A DNA stretch of 64,000 bases from Mameliella sp. CS4 (GTDB taxonomy: Bacteria > Pseudomonadota > Alphaproteobacteria > Rhodobacterales > Rhodobacteraceae): contig NZ_JAHXRQ010000011.1 in the NCBI RefSeq assembly GCF_019392335.1, positions 92,444 through 156,443 of the forward strand. Reading direction: 5' to 3'. The position numbers and the translations under genes were made by a program. Below the pieces are notes generated by a model that saw only the letters and a program-made list of their open reading frames with translations, was not told the origin of the DNA and did no database searches. This document shows, piece after piece, positions 1 through 8,726 of the stretch. Numbering within the stretch: position 1 is the first letter of the stretch; each line of letters opens with the position of its first letter.

Positions 1-52
1 GCCACCCCAGCAGGACAAAGCGCAACATGGACGCAGGCAGCCCGACGGTCAT
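1..52 (-). CDS. 5' end of a possible next gene in the ABC operon (partial)
   Basis: An ATG at 52-50 overlaps the TGA stop of the AttH-like gene in an ATGA arrangement, the same coupling seen elsewhere in this operon. Only 17 codons are inside the window, reading MTVGLPASMLRFVLLGW, and an inner ATG lies at 28-26. The residues are hydrophobic at the end, which would fit a membrane segment or signal, but the piece is too short to identify. The call rests only on the overlap. Confidence 0.35.
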   Translation of the reverse strand, partial: MTVGLPASMLRFVLLGW

Positions 53-1089
53 TCGTACCCCGTCATCTCAAGATAGCCGCGTCCCGCATGGCTGCCACTG
101 ACGCGCACCGGCCCTTCCCAGTAGGGGATCGAGACCGCCATCCAGGCGCCGGGGTTCACCGCCTCGACCGTCACGTCGATATCCCGCTCTGGCAGGGTCA
201 CGCGCCAGACAACCGGCACCTCTCGTCCGGCCACTTCGGCCCCTTGCAGCGGCTCTGCGGTCAGGGCGCCATTGCCGTAGGACTGTGTCCGGCCGTCCGC
301 CCCGATCCAGGTGGCCGAGGTATAGGCGCTGCCATCGGTCTGGCGCAGGCGAAATCCCATCAACTTGTCACCGGCGTCGAAAGACAGAGAGAACCAGTCC
401 CAGCCCGATTGTGTGCTGCTCAGAGGCTGCGAGGAGTATTCGCGGTCCAGCCAGGCCTTGCCACTCACCGCCACCGGGCCGTCGGGCAATTCCAGAGTGC
501 CTTCAACGCGGTAGAAGGGCTGCGAGTAGTAGTAGCTGGCCTGCCCTTCCGCCGATTTCACCGAAAACCCTCGATCGCCGTGAAAGACGAGCGGCCCCTG
601 CGCCTCCAGCCGCAGATCATAGCGGAACTCCGGCCCGCTGGCCGTCAGGGTCACGTTGTCCAGCGTCTCTCCGGCCATCTGCCAGTCGTCGATCCAGGCC
701 TCGAAGGGCTGCGCCGTGACGCCCGCCTGACCGATGCCGCCACGGGCAAAGCGTTCGGCAACGTGGTGTGCCCTGGGCGTGGTCACTGCCGCATGGGCGA
801 ACCAGACCTGAGGCGAGGTCCAGCCCGCGCCCTCGCCCGGCGCCAGCGCCGAGCGGAACAGCGTCCACTGCACCCCATAATCGGTGCCATCCGGGCCGGT
901 CAGGTTGGCGGTCACGTACCACCATTCGATGCGGTAATCCGGGTGCGGGCCGTGATCGGCGGGAAAGTCAAAGACCGGGTCCGGAGCAGGCACGGCAAAC
1001 CCCGTCGCATCCGTCCCCAGCCCGGCAAAACCCTGCCCCAGCGCGGCGACTGGCCAAAGCAACAGGAACACGATCAGCCTATCGTTCAT
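49..1089 (-). CDS. AttH/CrtC-like lipocalin-domain exported protein
   Basis: Protein of 346 residues of the AttH / carotenoid 1,2-hydratase-like family. Residues 1-18 form a signal peptide (NDRLIVFLLLWPVAALG then QG). The mature part holds family hallmarks: a RIEWWYVTANL block near residue 54 and SGWDWFSLSFD in the second half, as in the double lipocalin-like fold. It is the last recognised gene of a three-gene minus-strand operon after an FtsX permease and an ATPase, so it is probably the periplasmic partner of that transporter, as AttH is for AttEFG. The ATG at 1089 overlaps the permease stop by 11 bases; a TTG two codons upstream is the alternative. The substrate is unknown; hydratase activity is not implied by this context. 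Confidence 0.8.
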   Translation of the reverse strand: MNDRLIVFLLLWPVAALGQGFAGLGTDATGFAVPAPDPVFDFPADHGPHPDYRIEWWYVTANLTGPDGTDYGVQWTLFRSALAPGEGAGWTSPQVWFAHAAVTTPRAHHVAERFARGGIGQAGVTAQPFEAWIDDWQMAGETLDNVTLTASGPEFRYDLRLEAQGPLVFHGDRGFSVKSAEGQASYYYSQPFYRVEGTLELPDGPVAVSGKAWLDREYSSQPLSSTQSGWDWFSLSFDAGDKLMGFRLRQTDGSAYTSATWIGADGRTQSYGNGALTAEPLQGAEVAGREVPVVWRVTLPERDIDVTVEAVNPGAWMAVSIPYWEGPVRVSGSHAGRGYLEMTGYE

Positions 1090-3475
1090 TGGCAAAGACC
1101 CTCAGCAATTGCGACACAGGCGTGCGCGCCATGCGCAGCGCCGGCCAGAGCGCGGCCAGCGCCGCCGCCAGCAGGGTCAACAGGCCCAACCGCGCATAAT
1201 CCAGCGGAAAGAGATACATCGGCAGGCGCCAGCCAAAAGCCTGCACGTTGACCATCGCCAGCAGGACCCAGGCCAGCGCCAGCCCCAGCGGCAGGGCCAG
1301 CAGCGCCGTCAGTGCCGCAAGAACCAGCGCCCGGATCAATTCGACCCGCGCAAGCGCGCCGCGCGTCAGCCCCATCGCCCAGACCGGCGCAAGCTGTGGC
1401 AAGCGGATAGCAGACAGGGTCAGAAGGCTCATCAGGATGGCAAAGCCCGCCACCGCCAGCGTCAGCACGTTGAGCGCCGCCGTAACGGTAAAGGTCCGCT
1501 CGAAGACTCCCAGGGAAAAGGCCTTGACCGATGACTGGTCCACCACGCTGCCCGGCGGCAGGCCAAATCTCTCGCCCAGCGCGCTGCGCAGCTCCTCGGG
1601 GTCTAGGCCCAGGACACCGAACTGGCGGGGTGTCTCGTCGGGGAAAACCACGCCAAAGCGCGTCTCGGAGATGACCGCCTGGCCCACCGGGTTGCCATAG
1701 TCGCCGTAGACACCGGCCAGCGGCAGGCGCAGGCCTCCGCCAAGATCCAGCATATCGTCCAGCCACAGCCCGGCCCGGCGCGCCAGTTGTTCGTTGACAA
1801 TCACCGCCTCACCCGCCGCGACCCGGGTCCATGCCTCTGGACGCGCCGCGACAAAGGTCCAGTTGGTCTCATAGGCGGGGCCCACCCGCGCGCCCATCAG
1901 CTCTGCCGGGACGCCGGCAAGGCGGCTGTCGACCCGCAACAGAGGCAGGACCGTCGCCCCCCGGTCCTGCAGAAACGCCTCTATCCCGGGCATCCGGTCG
2001 CGGTCGACGCCACGGATGTAGGCATCCGCAAACAGGCGCTGATCCAGGAAATCGATGAAAGTCAGGCGAAAGCTGGACACCATCGTCGACACGCCCACAT
2101 TGGCCGCCATCGCCAGCAGAAGCGCCATGAGCGCAAGACTGAGGCCGGGCAATTGCTGGCGCGTGTCGGCCCAGAACCAACCGCCGATCACGCCTTTGGC
2201 GCGCGACTGGCCCAGCGCGAGGACAGCGCCAAGGATCAGGGGCAGCGCCAGTGCGGCGCCGATCAACAGACACCCCAGCAACGCAAAGGCGGCGATCAGA
2301 CCGGCATCGGCCAGGGCAATCCCCGCCGCCACCGCCAAAAGAAGCACCGCCGCCGCCCCCTGCAGCCAGCGCCCACGGCCCGCGGCCATCGCCCAGGCGC
2401 GCGGACGGGCGCTGGCCAGGATCGGCATCCGGGCGATGCGCCAAAGCGCCCCGGCCCCCGCCAGACCTGCGCCCAGCACGGCAATGGCCAGCCCGGACAG
2501 CCACCAGACCGGGCGCAATTGCAGACCGCCCGATACCTGCGCGCCATATAGCCCCTCAAGCGTCGCGGCCACGTCGGGCAGCAAAAGGGCGGCGATGACA
2601 TAGCCCAGCACCACACCGATTCCGCCTGCCAGCAGCGACAGGACCAGCAGCTCTACCGCCATCAGGAGGATCAGCCGCCGCAAAGGCACCCCCAGCGTGC
2701 GCAGGGTTCGCACCATGCCGCGGCGCTGTTCAAAGACCAGGCCGATGGTGCCATGCACGATAAAGATGCCCACGGCAAAACTCAGCAGCCCGAAGGCGGT
2801 CAGGTTGAGGTGGAAACTGCCGGTCAGCTGCCCCACGTCGCTGCCAGATTGCGCGGCGACGCGCGTCAGGCCCGGCGCGACCTGTTCAAGCGGCGGCAGG
2901 CCCATTGGCTGTTCTGGCGCCAGGATCAACCGGCTGAGCCGCTCCGGCCGGTCCAGAAGGCGTTGCGCCACGCCGACATCGGTCAGGGCCGTGTCCGGCG
3001 CCACCGAGGTGTCGGTGACAACCTCTTGCGGCAGGTCTGCCAAACGTCCCGCTGTCGCGGCATCCGCGAACAGCACCCCCACCGTCAGAAAGCTGTTCAG
3101 GTCAATGTCGCGGGCACCACCGACCGGGCTGAGCGCGCCCGGCGTGGTCAACGGGTCCAGCCCGACGATCCGGACCCGCCCGGCATCGGTGCGCAAGACA
3201 CCTTCGACCGCCGGCGACACCTGCCACCCCGCCCGTCGCAGCGCGACATAGGTTTCTTGCGGGAGGCTGTCCCCGGCCCTTGGCACCAGTTGGTCAAAGC
3301 GCCCCTCGCCCAGTGTGGCGGCGGCGGCGTCATAGCTGGCCCGCGCCTCGGCATTGATCGCCTGCACGCCGGACCACAGCGCCGTCGCCAGGGCAAGCCC
3401 GGCGAGAAAGGTGAAAAACTGCAAGGGGTTGCGCCGCCAATGCGCGGCCAGCGCCTGCAGCACCGCGCGCGTCAT
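1079..3475 (-). CDS. ABC transporter permease, FtsX/MacB type
   Basis: 798-residue inner-membrane permease. An N-terminal membrane segment (about 19-40) is followed by a large periplasmic domain, then two FtsX-type four-helix regions (about 225-360 and 665-790) separated by extra helices and a second periplasmic domain. This duplicated layout is that of the AttF/G or YbbP-like permeases that move lipids or hydrophobic molecules rather than import solutes. Its ATG overlaps the stop of the ATPase gene (ATGA at 3475-3472), and its stop overlaps the next start, so the three genes are translationally coupled. Codon use and GC content match the surroundings. The transported molecule cannot be told from sequence. 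Confidence 0.88.
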   Translation of the reverse strand: MTRAVLQALAAHWRRNPLQFFTFLAGLALATALWSGVQAINAEARASYDAAAATLGEGRFDQLVPRAGDSLPQETYVALRRAGWQVSPAVEGVLRTDAGRVRIVGLDPLTTPGALSPVGGARDIDLNSFLTVGVLFADAATAGRLADLPQEVVTDTSVAPDTALTDVGVAQRLLDRPERLSRLILAPEQPMGLPPLEQVAPGLTRVAAQSGSDVGQLTGSFHLNLTAFGLLSFAVGIFIVHGTIGLVFEQRRGMVRTLRTLGVPLRRLILLMAVELLVLSLLAGGIGVVLGYVIAALLLPDVAATLEGLYGAQVSGGLQLRPVWWLSGLAIAVLGAGLAGAGALWRIARMPILASARPRAWAMAAGRGRWLQGAAAVLLLAVAAGIALADAGLIAAFALLGCLLIGAALALPLILGAVLALGQSRAKGVIGGWFWADTRQQLPGLSLALMALLLAMAANVGVSTMVSSFRLTFIDFLDQRLFADAYIRGVDRDRMPGIEAFLQDRGATVLPLLRVDSRLAGVPAELMGARVGPAYETNWTFVAARPEAWTRVAAGEAVIVNEQLARRAGLWLDDMLDLGGGLRLPLAGVYGDYGNPVGQAVISETRFGVVFPDETPRQFGVLGLDPEELRSALGERFGLPPGSVVDQSSVKAFSLGVFERTFTVTAALNVLTLAVAGFAILMSLLTLSAIRLPQLAPVWAMGLTRGALARVELIRALVLAALTALLALPLGLALAWVLLAMVNVQAFGWRLPMYLFPLDYARLGLLTLLAAALAALWPALRMARTPVSQLLRVFANER

Positions 3476-4128
3476 GCCAATTGTCCGGCGCGCAGATGCA
3501 ATTGCCGGTCCATCCTTGCGGCCACGGCGGGCGAATGGGTCACCACCATCAGCGCCGCGCCGGTTTCGCCCACCAGCGCCAGCATCTGGTCCAGCACCTC
3601 ACCCGCCGTCGCCTCGTCGAGGTTGCCGGTGGGTTCATCCGCCAGGATCAACCGGGGCCGCGCCGCCAGCGCCCGCGCAATCGCGACCCGCTGCTGCTGG
3701 CCGCCGGACAGCTGTTCGGGGTACTTGTGCCGGTGATCGCCCAGGCCCAGCGCCTCGATCAGACGCGCAACCTGTGCCGCATCCTCGCGCCCCGCCAGCC
3801 GCGCCTGGAACCGGATGTTGTCCGCCACGTCCAGCGAGGGGATCAGGTTGAACTGCTGAAAGATCACCGCCACGTCCGAACGCCGCAGAGCCGCCCGCCC
3901 GGCCTCGTCCAGCGCGGCGACATCGCGACCGTCGAACAGGACCCGGCCGCCATCGACCGTATCCAGCCCGCCGACGATGTGCAGAAGCGTGCTCTTGCCG
4001 GACCCGGACTCGCCCTGCAGCGACATCGTCTGGCCAAGGTCCAGCGACAGGTCCACGCCGGACAGCACGGGAACCGGACCCTCTGCCCCGGCAAAGCTCT
4101 TGGTGACGCCCGAAACTTCCAGCAACAT
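3472..4128 (-). CDS. ABC transporter ATP-binding protein, LolD/AttE type
   Basis: 218-residue ATPase with Walker A GESGSGKST at 39-47, Q-loop in FQQFNLIPS (about 90-98), signature LSGGQ at 140-144, Walker B LILADEPTGNLDE at 160-172 and the H-loop histidine in VVTHSP (about 198). The length and the FQQFNLIPSLD block are typical of the LolD/MacB/AttE group that pairs with FtsX permeases, which is the next gene. It is the first gene of the operon. A shadow reading frame extends further upstream, but the ATG at 4128 starts directly before the conserved first strand and follows an AGGGCAGGTC purine-rich stretch. Confidence 0.92.
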   Translation of the reverse strand: MLLEVSGVTKSFAGAEGPVPVLSGVDLSLDLGQTMSLQGESGSGKSTLLHIVGGLDTVDGGRVLFDGRDVAALDEAGRAALRRSDVAVIFQQFNLIPSLDVADNIRFQARLAGREDAAQVARLIEALGLGDHRHKYPEQLSGGQQQRVAIARALAARPRLILADEPTGNLDEATAGEVLDQMLALVGETGAALMVVTHSPAVAARMDRQLHLRAGQLA

Positions 4129-4202
4129 GACCTGCCCTCCGAGAGGGCGATATAGCCCCCCGGCGGGCTTAGCAAACCCGGCCCCCGCGCAACAGGCACA
4201 GA

Positions 4203-4231
4203 CGAAAAAGGCGCCCCGTTCCGGGGGCGCC
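4203..4231 (-). terminator. Rho-independent terminator of the ectoine minus-strand operon
   Basis: An 8-bp GC stem (GGCGCCCC / GGGGCGCC, 4210-4231) is followed on the minus strand by five U residues (AAAAA at 4205-4209 on plus). It lies 51 bases after the aminotransferase stop and before the ABC ATPase start. Confidence 0.8.
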
Positions 4232-4281
4232 CTGTGGTCGCAGTCCGCCCCCCGCAGGCGCGGAAACGATGTCGGTCCGGG

Positions 4282-5652
4282 TCAGCCCAGGACCTCCTTG
4301 ACCGCCTCTGCCGTCTTGCCGGCAACCTCTTCGGCCTCTTCGCGAGTAAGACTGAACGGCGGTGCGAAACCCAGGATGTCGCCCTGCGGCATCGCGCGCC
4401 CGATCACGCCGCGCGACAGCAGAGCGGAGGCCACGCTGGGCCCGACTTTCTTTGCCGGATCGAAGAACGTGCGGCTGTCGCGGTCGGCGACGAATTCCAC
4501 CGCCGCCATCATGCCTTCGCCGCGCACTTCGCCGACGTTCGGGTGATCGCCCAGCGCGTCGTGCAGGGCCTTCTGGAAATGCGCCCCCACCTCGCCTGCG
4601 TTCTGCACCAGGTTCAGTTCGTCCAGCAGCTTGAGGTTGGCGACACCCGCCGCAGCCCCGATGGGATGCGCCGAATAGGTCCAGCCGTGGCCGATGGGGC
4701 CGCTCTCATCCGTTCCCTGCTCCAGCACCTTCCACATCTTGTCGCCAACGATGGACCCGGACAGCGGCGCATAGGCCGAGGTCAGGCCCTTGGCGATGGT
4801 GATGAGGTCGGGCTTCAGCCCGTAGTGATCCGAGCCCATCATGGTGCCCAGCCGGCCAAAGCCGGTCACGACCTCATCCGCGATCAGCAGGATGTCGTGC
4901 TTTTGCAGAACGGCCTGGATCGCCTCCCAGTAGCCGGGCGGCGGCGGCACGATGCCGCCCGTGCCCAGCACCGGTTCCCCGATGAAGGCCGCGATGGTGT
5001 CGGCGCCCTCGCGCTCGATCAGCGCCTCCAGCTCTGCCGCGCAATGGGCGGTGAACTGTTCCGGCGTCAGGTCCAGGTTGTCGCGGCGATAATAATACGG
5101 CGCCTCGGTGTGGATCACCTGGGTCAGCGGCAAGTCGAATTTCTTGTGGAACAGCTCCAACCCGGTCAGAGAGCCGGTCATCAGGCCCGACCCGTGATAG
5201 CCGCGCCAGCGCGAGATGATCTTCTTCTTTTCCGGACGGCCCAGGATGTTGTTGTAGTACCAGACCAGCTTGATGTTGGTCTCGTTCGCGTCGCTCCCCG
5301 AGAGGCCGAAATAGACCTTGGACATGCCCGCAGGCGCACGGTCCAGGATCATCTTGGACAGGGTGATCGACGCCTCGGTGCCGTGGCCGACGTAGGCGTG
5401 GTAATAGGCCAGTTCCTTGGCCTGCGCGGCAATCGCCTCGGCGATGTCCTGACGGCCATAGCCCACGTTCACGCAGTAGAGCCCGGCAAAGGCGTCCAGC
5501 AGGCGATTGCCGTCCCGGTCCTCGATATGGCAGCCCTGCCCGCCGGTTATCACGCGGTTGGGCACATTGCCCCGGGCGAATTCGGCCAGGTGGGTCGACG
5601 GGTGGAAAAAGTTGTCGCGGTCCCACTGGTCCAGTTGATCATTTCTAAGCAT
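4282..5652 (-). CDS. doeD: Class III aminotransferase, probable diaminobutyrate transaminase of ectoine catabolism
   Basis: 456-residue PLP-dependent class III (omega) aminotransferase. The PLP lysine is K288 in ITIAKGLTSAY, the pyridine-nitrogen aspartate is D259 in IADEVVTGFGR, and SGSDANET (118-125) binds the cofactor phosphate. It follows the semialdehyde dehydrogenase by 18 bases and ends the minus-strand arm of the ectoine locus. In Ruegeria-type clusters the same pair is called ssd-atf, corresponding to DoeC-DoeD: DoeD deaminates 2,4-diaminobutyrate to aspartate semialdehyde, which DoeC oxidises to aspartate. Sequence alone would also allow a GABA or beta-alanine aminotransferase, so the substrate is assigned by context. 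Confidence 0.82.
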   Translation of the reverse strand: MLRNDQLDQWDRDNFFHPSTHLAEFARGNVPNRVITGGQGCHIEDRDGNRLLDAFAGLYCVNVGYGRQDIAEAIAAQAKELAYYHAYVGHGTEASITLSKMILDRAPAGMSKVYFGLSGSDANETNIKLVWYYNNILGRPEKKKIISRWRGYHGSGLMTGSLTGLELFHKKFDLPLTQVIHTEAPYYYRRDNLDLTPEQFTAHCAAELEALIEREGADTIAAFIGEPVLGTGGIVPPPPGYWEAIQAVLQKHDILLIADEVVTGFGRLGTMMGSDHYGLKPDLITIAKGLTSAYAPLSGSIVGDKMWKVLEQGTDESGPIGHGWTYSAHPIGAAAGVANLKLLDELNLVQNAGEVGAHFQKALHDALGDHPNVGEVRGEGMMAAVEFVADRDSRTFFDPAKKVGPSVASALLSRGVIGRAMPQGDILGFAPPFSLTREEAEEVAGKTAEAVKEVLG

Positions 5653-5670
5653 CTCGGTCCTTTCCTCGCC

Positions 5671-7146
5671 TCACGCCCAATCGCGACAGACGTATTTGAT
5701 GTCCATGAATTCTTCCATCCCCCGGCGGGCGCCTTCGCGGCCAAGGCCGGATTGTTTCGTCCCGCCAAAGGGGATCGGCGCGCCTGTCACCTTGGTGCGG
5801 TTCACCGCCACCATACCAAATTGCAGCGCCCGGCTGAGCCGGTAGATCCGGCGCGGGTCCAGCGAATGGACATAGGCGACCAGCCCGTATTCGCCCGCAT
5901 TGGCACGCGTCACCACCTCGTCCTCTGTGTCGAAGGGCGTGATCGGGGCGACGGGGCCAAAGGTTTCCTCACTCATGATCTGCGCGCTGTCGGGCACGTC
6001 GGTCAGCACCGTCGGGTCATAGAACAGCGGGCCCAGCGCGTTGCGTTTGCCACCGCAGGCCAGCTTGGCGCCCTTTTCCAGCGCATCGGCAACATGCTCT
6101 TCCTGTTTCTTCACTGCCGCTGCGTTCATCAGCGGCCCGATGTCCGGATCGCCCATGCCCGCGCCGATGCTCAGCGACTTGGTCGCGGCCACGAATTTCT
6201 CGCAGAAGGCATCATAGATGGGCCGTTCGACGTAGATCCGATTGGCGCCGAGGCAGTCCTGGCCGGAGGTGGCGAATTTCGCCTTGATGGTCTCGGCCAC
6301 AGCCTCGTCCAGGTCCGCGCCCTTGAAGACGATCACCGGCGCGTGGCCGCCCAGTTCCATCACCAGTTTCTTGATCGTCTCGGCAGAAGCGCGGTAGAGC
6401 AGCCGCCCCACCTCGGTCGAGCCGGTGAAGGACAGCGCGCGCACGCGCTTGTCATCGGTCCAGGGCGGCACCACGGTCGAGGCCCGTCCCGTCACGACAT
6501 TGAACACGCCGGGCGGAAAGCCCGCGCGTTCCGCCAGTTCGGCCAGGGCCAGCGCGCTGAAGGGGGTTTCATGGCTGGGATGGGCGACCACGGTGCAACC
6601 CGCCGCCAGCGCCGCCGCCGCCTTTCGGGTCAGCATGGCCGAGGGGAAATTCCACGGCGTGATGAGCGCGGCCACGCCAACCGGTTCCAGCCAGAGTTCT
6701 ACCTCGGCGTCCGGCAGGTGGCTGGTCACGCCCTCGATGTTCGGGCGCTTGGATTCCTCGGCGTAATATTCGACGAAACTTGCCGCATAGTCGATTTCGC
6801 CCCGTGCCTCGGAAATCGGCTTGCCCTGCTCCAGCACCATGATCCGGGCGAGATCTTCCTTGTGCTTGATCATCAGGTCGAACCAGCGGCGCAGCAGCGT
6901 GGACCGCTCCTGCGGCAGGGTCACCGACCAGGACGCAAAGGCGCGCTGCGCGGCGTCCACGGCGCCGGCGCTGTCCTCGGCGGTCAGGCTGGCCACCTCG
7001 CCGACCACGGCGCCACTGGCCGGGTCCGTCACCTGCAGCACCGCATTGTCCCGCGCCGCGATCCATTTGCCGCCGACATAGGAAAAGCTGCGGACCAGCG
7101 ACTTGTCAGAGACTTCCTCACGCGCGGAAAGAACCGTCTGGGTCAT
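5671..7146 (-). CDS. doeC: NAD(P)-dependent semialdehyde dehydrogenase (aspartate/succinate semialdehyde)
   Basis: 491-residue aldehyde dehydrogenase superfamily member, closest in style to succinate-semialdehyde dehydrogenase GabD. Catalytic residues are present: N166 in TPWNFP, E264 in MELGGHAP and the nucleophile C298 in SGQDCLGANR. In the ectoine locus it would oxidise aspartate semialdehyde from the aminotransferase to aspartate. One oddity is the usual KPxxxTP cofactor-binding block, which reads AHPSHETP (188-195), with His189 where a Lys is normally found. It is separated from the upstream AsnC gene by 123 bases, the widest gap inside this arm, which may hold a separate promoter. Confidence 0.82.
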   Translation of the reverse strand: MTQTVLSAREEVSDKSLVRSFSYVGGKWIAARDNAVLQVTDPASGAVVGEVASLTAEDSAGAVDAAQRAFASWSVTLPQERSTLLRRWFDLMIKHKEDLARIMVLEQGKPISEARGEIDYAASFVEYYAEESKRPNIEGVTSHLPDAEVELWLEPVGVAALITPWNFPSAMLTRKAAAALAAGCTVVAHPSHETPFSALALAELAERAGFPPGVFNVVTGRASTVVPPWTDDKRVRALSFTGSTEVGRLLYRASAETIKKLVMELGGHAPVIVFKGADLDEAVAETIKAKFATSGQDCLGANRIYVERPIYDAFCEKFVAATKSLSIGAGMGDPDIGPLMNAAAVKKQEEHVADALEKGAKLACGGKRNALGPLFYDPTVLTDVPDSAQIMSEETFGPVAPITPFDTEDEVVTRANAGEYGLVAYVHSLDPRRIYRLSRALQFGMVAVNRTKVTGAPIPFGGTKQSGLGREGARRGMEEFMDIKYVCRDWA

Positions 7147-7269
7147 GTCACACCTCCATCATCTGGGGTGCAGAATGTCCTGCATCGGGCATGACCTGAG
7201 ACCAAATCCGCCCACCTGACCAGAGGATTCCACTCCTCAGTGGCCTTGCGGCAGCCCAAACCTTTGGTT

Positions 7270-7749
7270 TCAGTCACCCAGCAGCGCATCCAACGGCGGC
7301 ATGGCCGAAGATTTCACCGGCTTTGTGACGATGTAGGTGTAATAGCGCGCCAACCCGATCCGCGCCTCCAGCATGGCGTCGATGAGCCGCTGGTACGAGT
7401 CGATGTCCCGCGCGACGATCTGCAACAGGTAGTCGAACCCGCCCCCCAGTGCCCAGCAGTTCACCACCTCGTCATAGCCCTGCATGGCGCGTTCAAAGCC
7501 CTGCATGCTGGCTGCCATGTGGTCCGCCAGTTCGGCGGCGACGAAGACCGTGACATGGGGTGCGATCCGCTTGAGGTCGATCTCGGCCCGGTAGCCGGTG
7601 ATCAGACCCGCCTGTTCCAGCCTCTTCAACCGCTCCCAACAGGGGGTCGCGGACAAGCCGACCTTGTCGGCAAGCGCCGCCTTCGTGATGCGGCCTTCGC
7701 GGGACAGCACGCTGAGGATCTTCACGTCGCGGGCGTCAAGACGGGTCAT
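7270..7749 (-). CDS. doeX: Lrp/AsnC family transcriptional regulator
   Basis: 159 residues: an N-terminal winged helix (about 5-60, with ITKAALADKVGLSATPCWERLKRL as the helix-turn-helix region) and a C-terminal RAM ligand-binding/oligomerisation domain (about 70-145). It overlaps the eutC stop by four bases (ATGA) and lies between eutC and the dehydrogenase, the position of asnC in Ruegeria ectoine clusters and of doeX in Halomonas. It probably controls this locus in response to a catabolic intermediate. Just past its stop are two small inverted repeats (CACT-N4-AGTG at 7231-7242 and AAACC-TTT-GGTTT at 7258-7270). No MocR-type EnuR repressor is in the window. Confidence 0.85.
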   Translation of the reverse strand: MTRLDARDVKILSVLSREGRITKAALADKVGLSATPCWERLKRLEQAGLITGYRAEIDLKRIAPHVTVFVAAELADHMAASMQGFERAMQGYDEVVNCWALGGGFDYLLQIVARDIDSYQRLIDAMLEARIGLARYYTYIVTKPVKSSAMPPLDALLGD

Positions 7750-8726
7750 GTGGCGATGACCGTTCCCGCAGTACCACGGGCCTGCATCACATGGGTGGCG
7801 ATGGCCGTGTCCTGCGCGCCGGTGCCGGTCAGGTCACATATGGTGATGTCTTCGGGCGTGCGCCGCCCCGGAACCTTGCCCGCGATCACGTCGCCCAGTT
7901 CCACCGGGGCCAGGTCCAGGCCCGCCGCGCGCGCCGCCTCCAGTTCGCCGCTCACCTCGCACTGGCTGATCCGGTCGCAGACATAGCGATCGGCTCGCGC
8001 CAGCGCCGCCGGATCGATTTCGGTCTTGCCGGCCTGATCCGAACCCATCGCCGTCACATGCAGCCCCGGGTGCAGCCAGTCAGCCATCAACACCGGCACG
8101 CGCGACGGGGTTGTGGTGATGACAAGCTGGCTTTGCGCCACCAGCTCGCGCGCATCGGTCATGACCTCGGCCTGGATCCCCAGCGCCTGCGCAATATCCG
8201 CTGCGCAGGCCGCCGCCCTGGCCGGATCGCGGCCCCAGACCAGCGCCCGTTTGAAGGGCCGCACAAGGTGCGCCGCCTGCATCTGCAAGCGGGCCTGCAC
8301 CCCGGTGCCGATCACCCCCGCCGTTTCCACCTCTGTCGGGGCCAGATGCCGCGCGGCCACCGCCCCCGCCGCCGCCGTGCGCACATCGGTCAGATAGCCG
8401 TTGTCCAACAGCAACGCCTCGACCAACCCGGTCTTGGCCGAAAACAGGATCATCAACCCGTTGAGGCTGGCCAGGCCCAGCTTGGGATTGTCAAAGAACC
8501 CCGGGCTGACCTTGATCGCGAACCCGTCGAAACCGGGGATGTACGCGGTCTTGACGTCCACCTCTCCGTTCACCTGCGGCAGGTCCATCGACAGGATGGG
8601 CGGCATGACCACCTCTCCCGTGGCCAACGCGGCAAACGCGCGCTCGACCACATCGACCGCCGTCAGGTCCAGCGGCACCGCCCTGCGCAGGTCGGCCTCT
8701 GTCAGGATGGTCACGTCACGGCTCAT
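7746..8726 (-). CDS. eutC: Ornithine cyclodeaminase/mu-crystallin family protein of ectoine utilisation
   Basis: 326 residues of the ornithine cyclodeaminase / mu-crystallin fold. The N-terminal dimerisation part carries the substrate-side K72 (FAIKVSPGF) and R116 (DVRTAAAG). The Rossmann domain begins with GVIGTGVQARLQ (138-149). It starts inside the end of eutB (11-base overlap) and ends inside the AsnC start, so the three are one translational unit. EutB and EutC accompany ectoine degradation genes and are proposed, from prior literature, to convert hydroxyectoine toward ectoine; the chemistry is less certain than the association. Alternative family members reduce imines or cyclise ornithine. 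Confidence 0.85.
   Translation of the reverse strand: MSRDVTILTEADLRRAVPLDLTAVDVVERAFAALATGEVVMPPILSMDLPQVNGEVDVKTAYIPGFDGFAIKVSPGFFDNPKLGLASLNGLMILFSAKTGLVEALLLDNGYLTDVRTAAAGAVAARHLAPTEVETAGVIGTGVQARLQMQAAHLVRPFKRALVWGRDPARAAACAADIAQALGIQAEVMTDARELVAQSQLVITTTPSRVPVLMADWLHPGLHVTAMGSDQAGKTEIDPAALARADRYVCDRISQCEVSGELEAARAAGLDLAPVELGDVIAGKVPGRRTPEDITICDLTGTGAQDTAIATHVMQARGTAGTVIAT

Noticed and set aside
4234..7194. 986-codon plus-strand open frame
   Set aside because: It runs opposite to the aminotransferase and dehydrogenase genes, which have intact catalytic motifs. Long antisense frames are common in this GC-rich DNA, and its translation is Arg/His/Gln-rich without family features.
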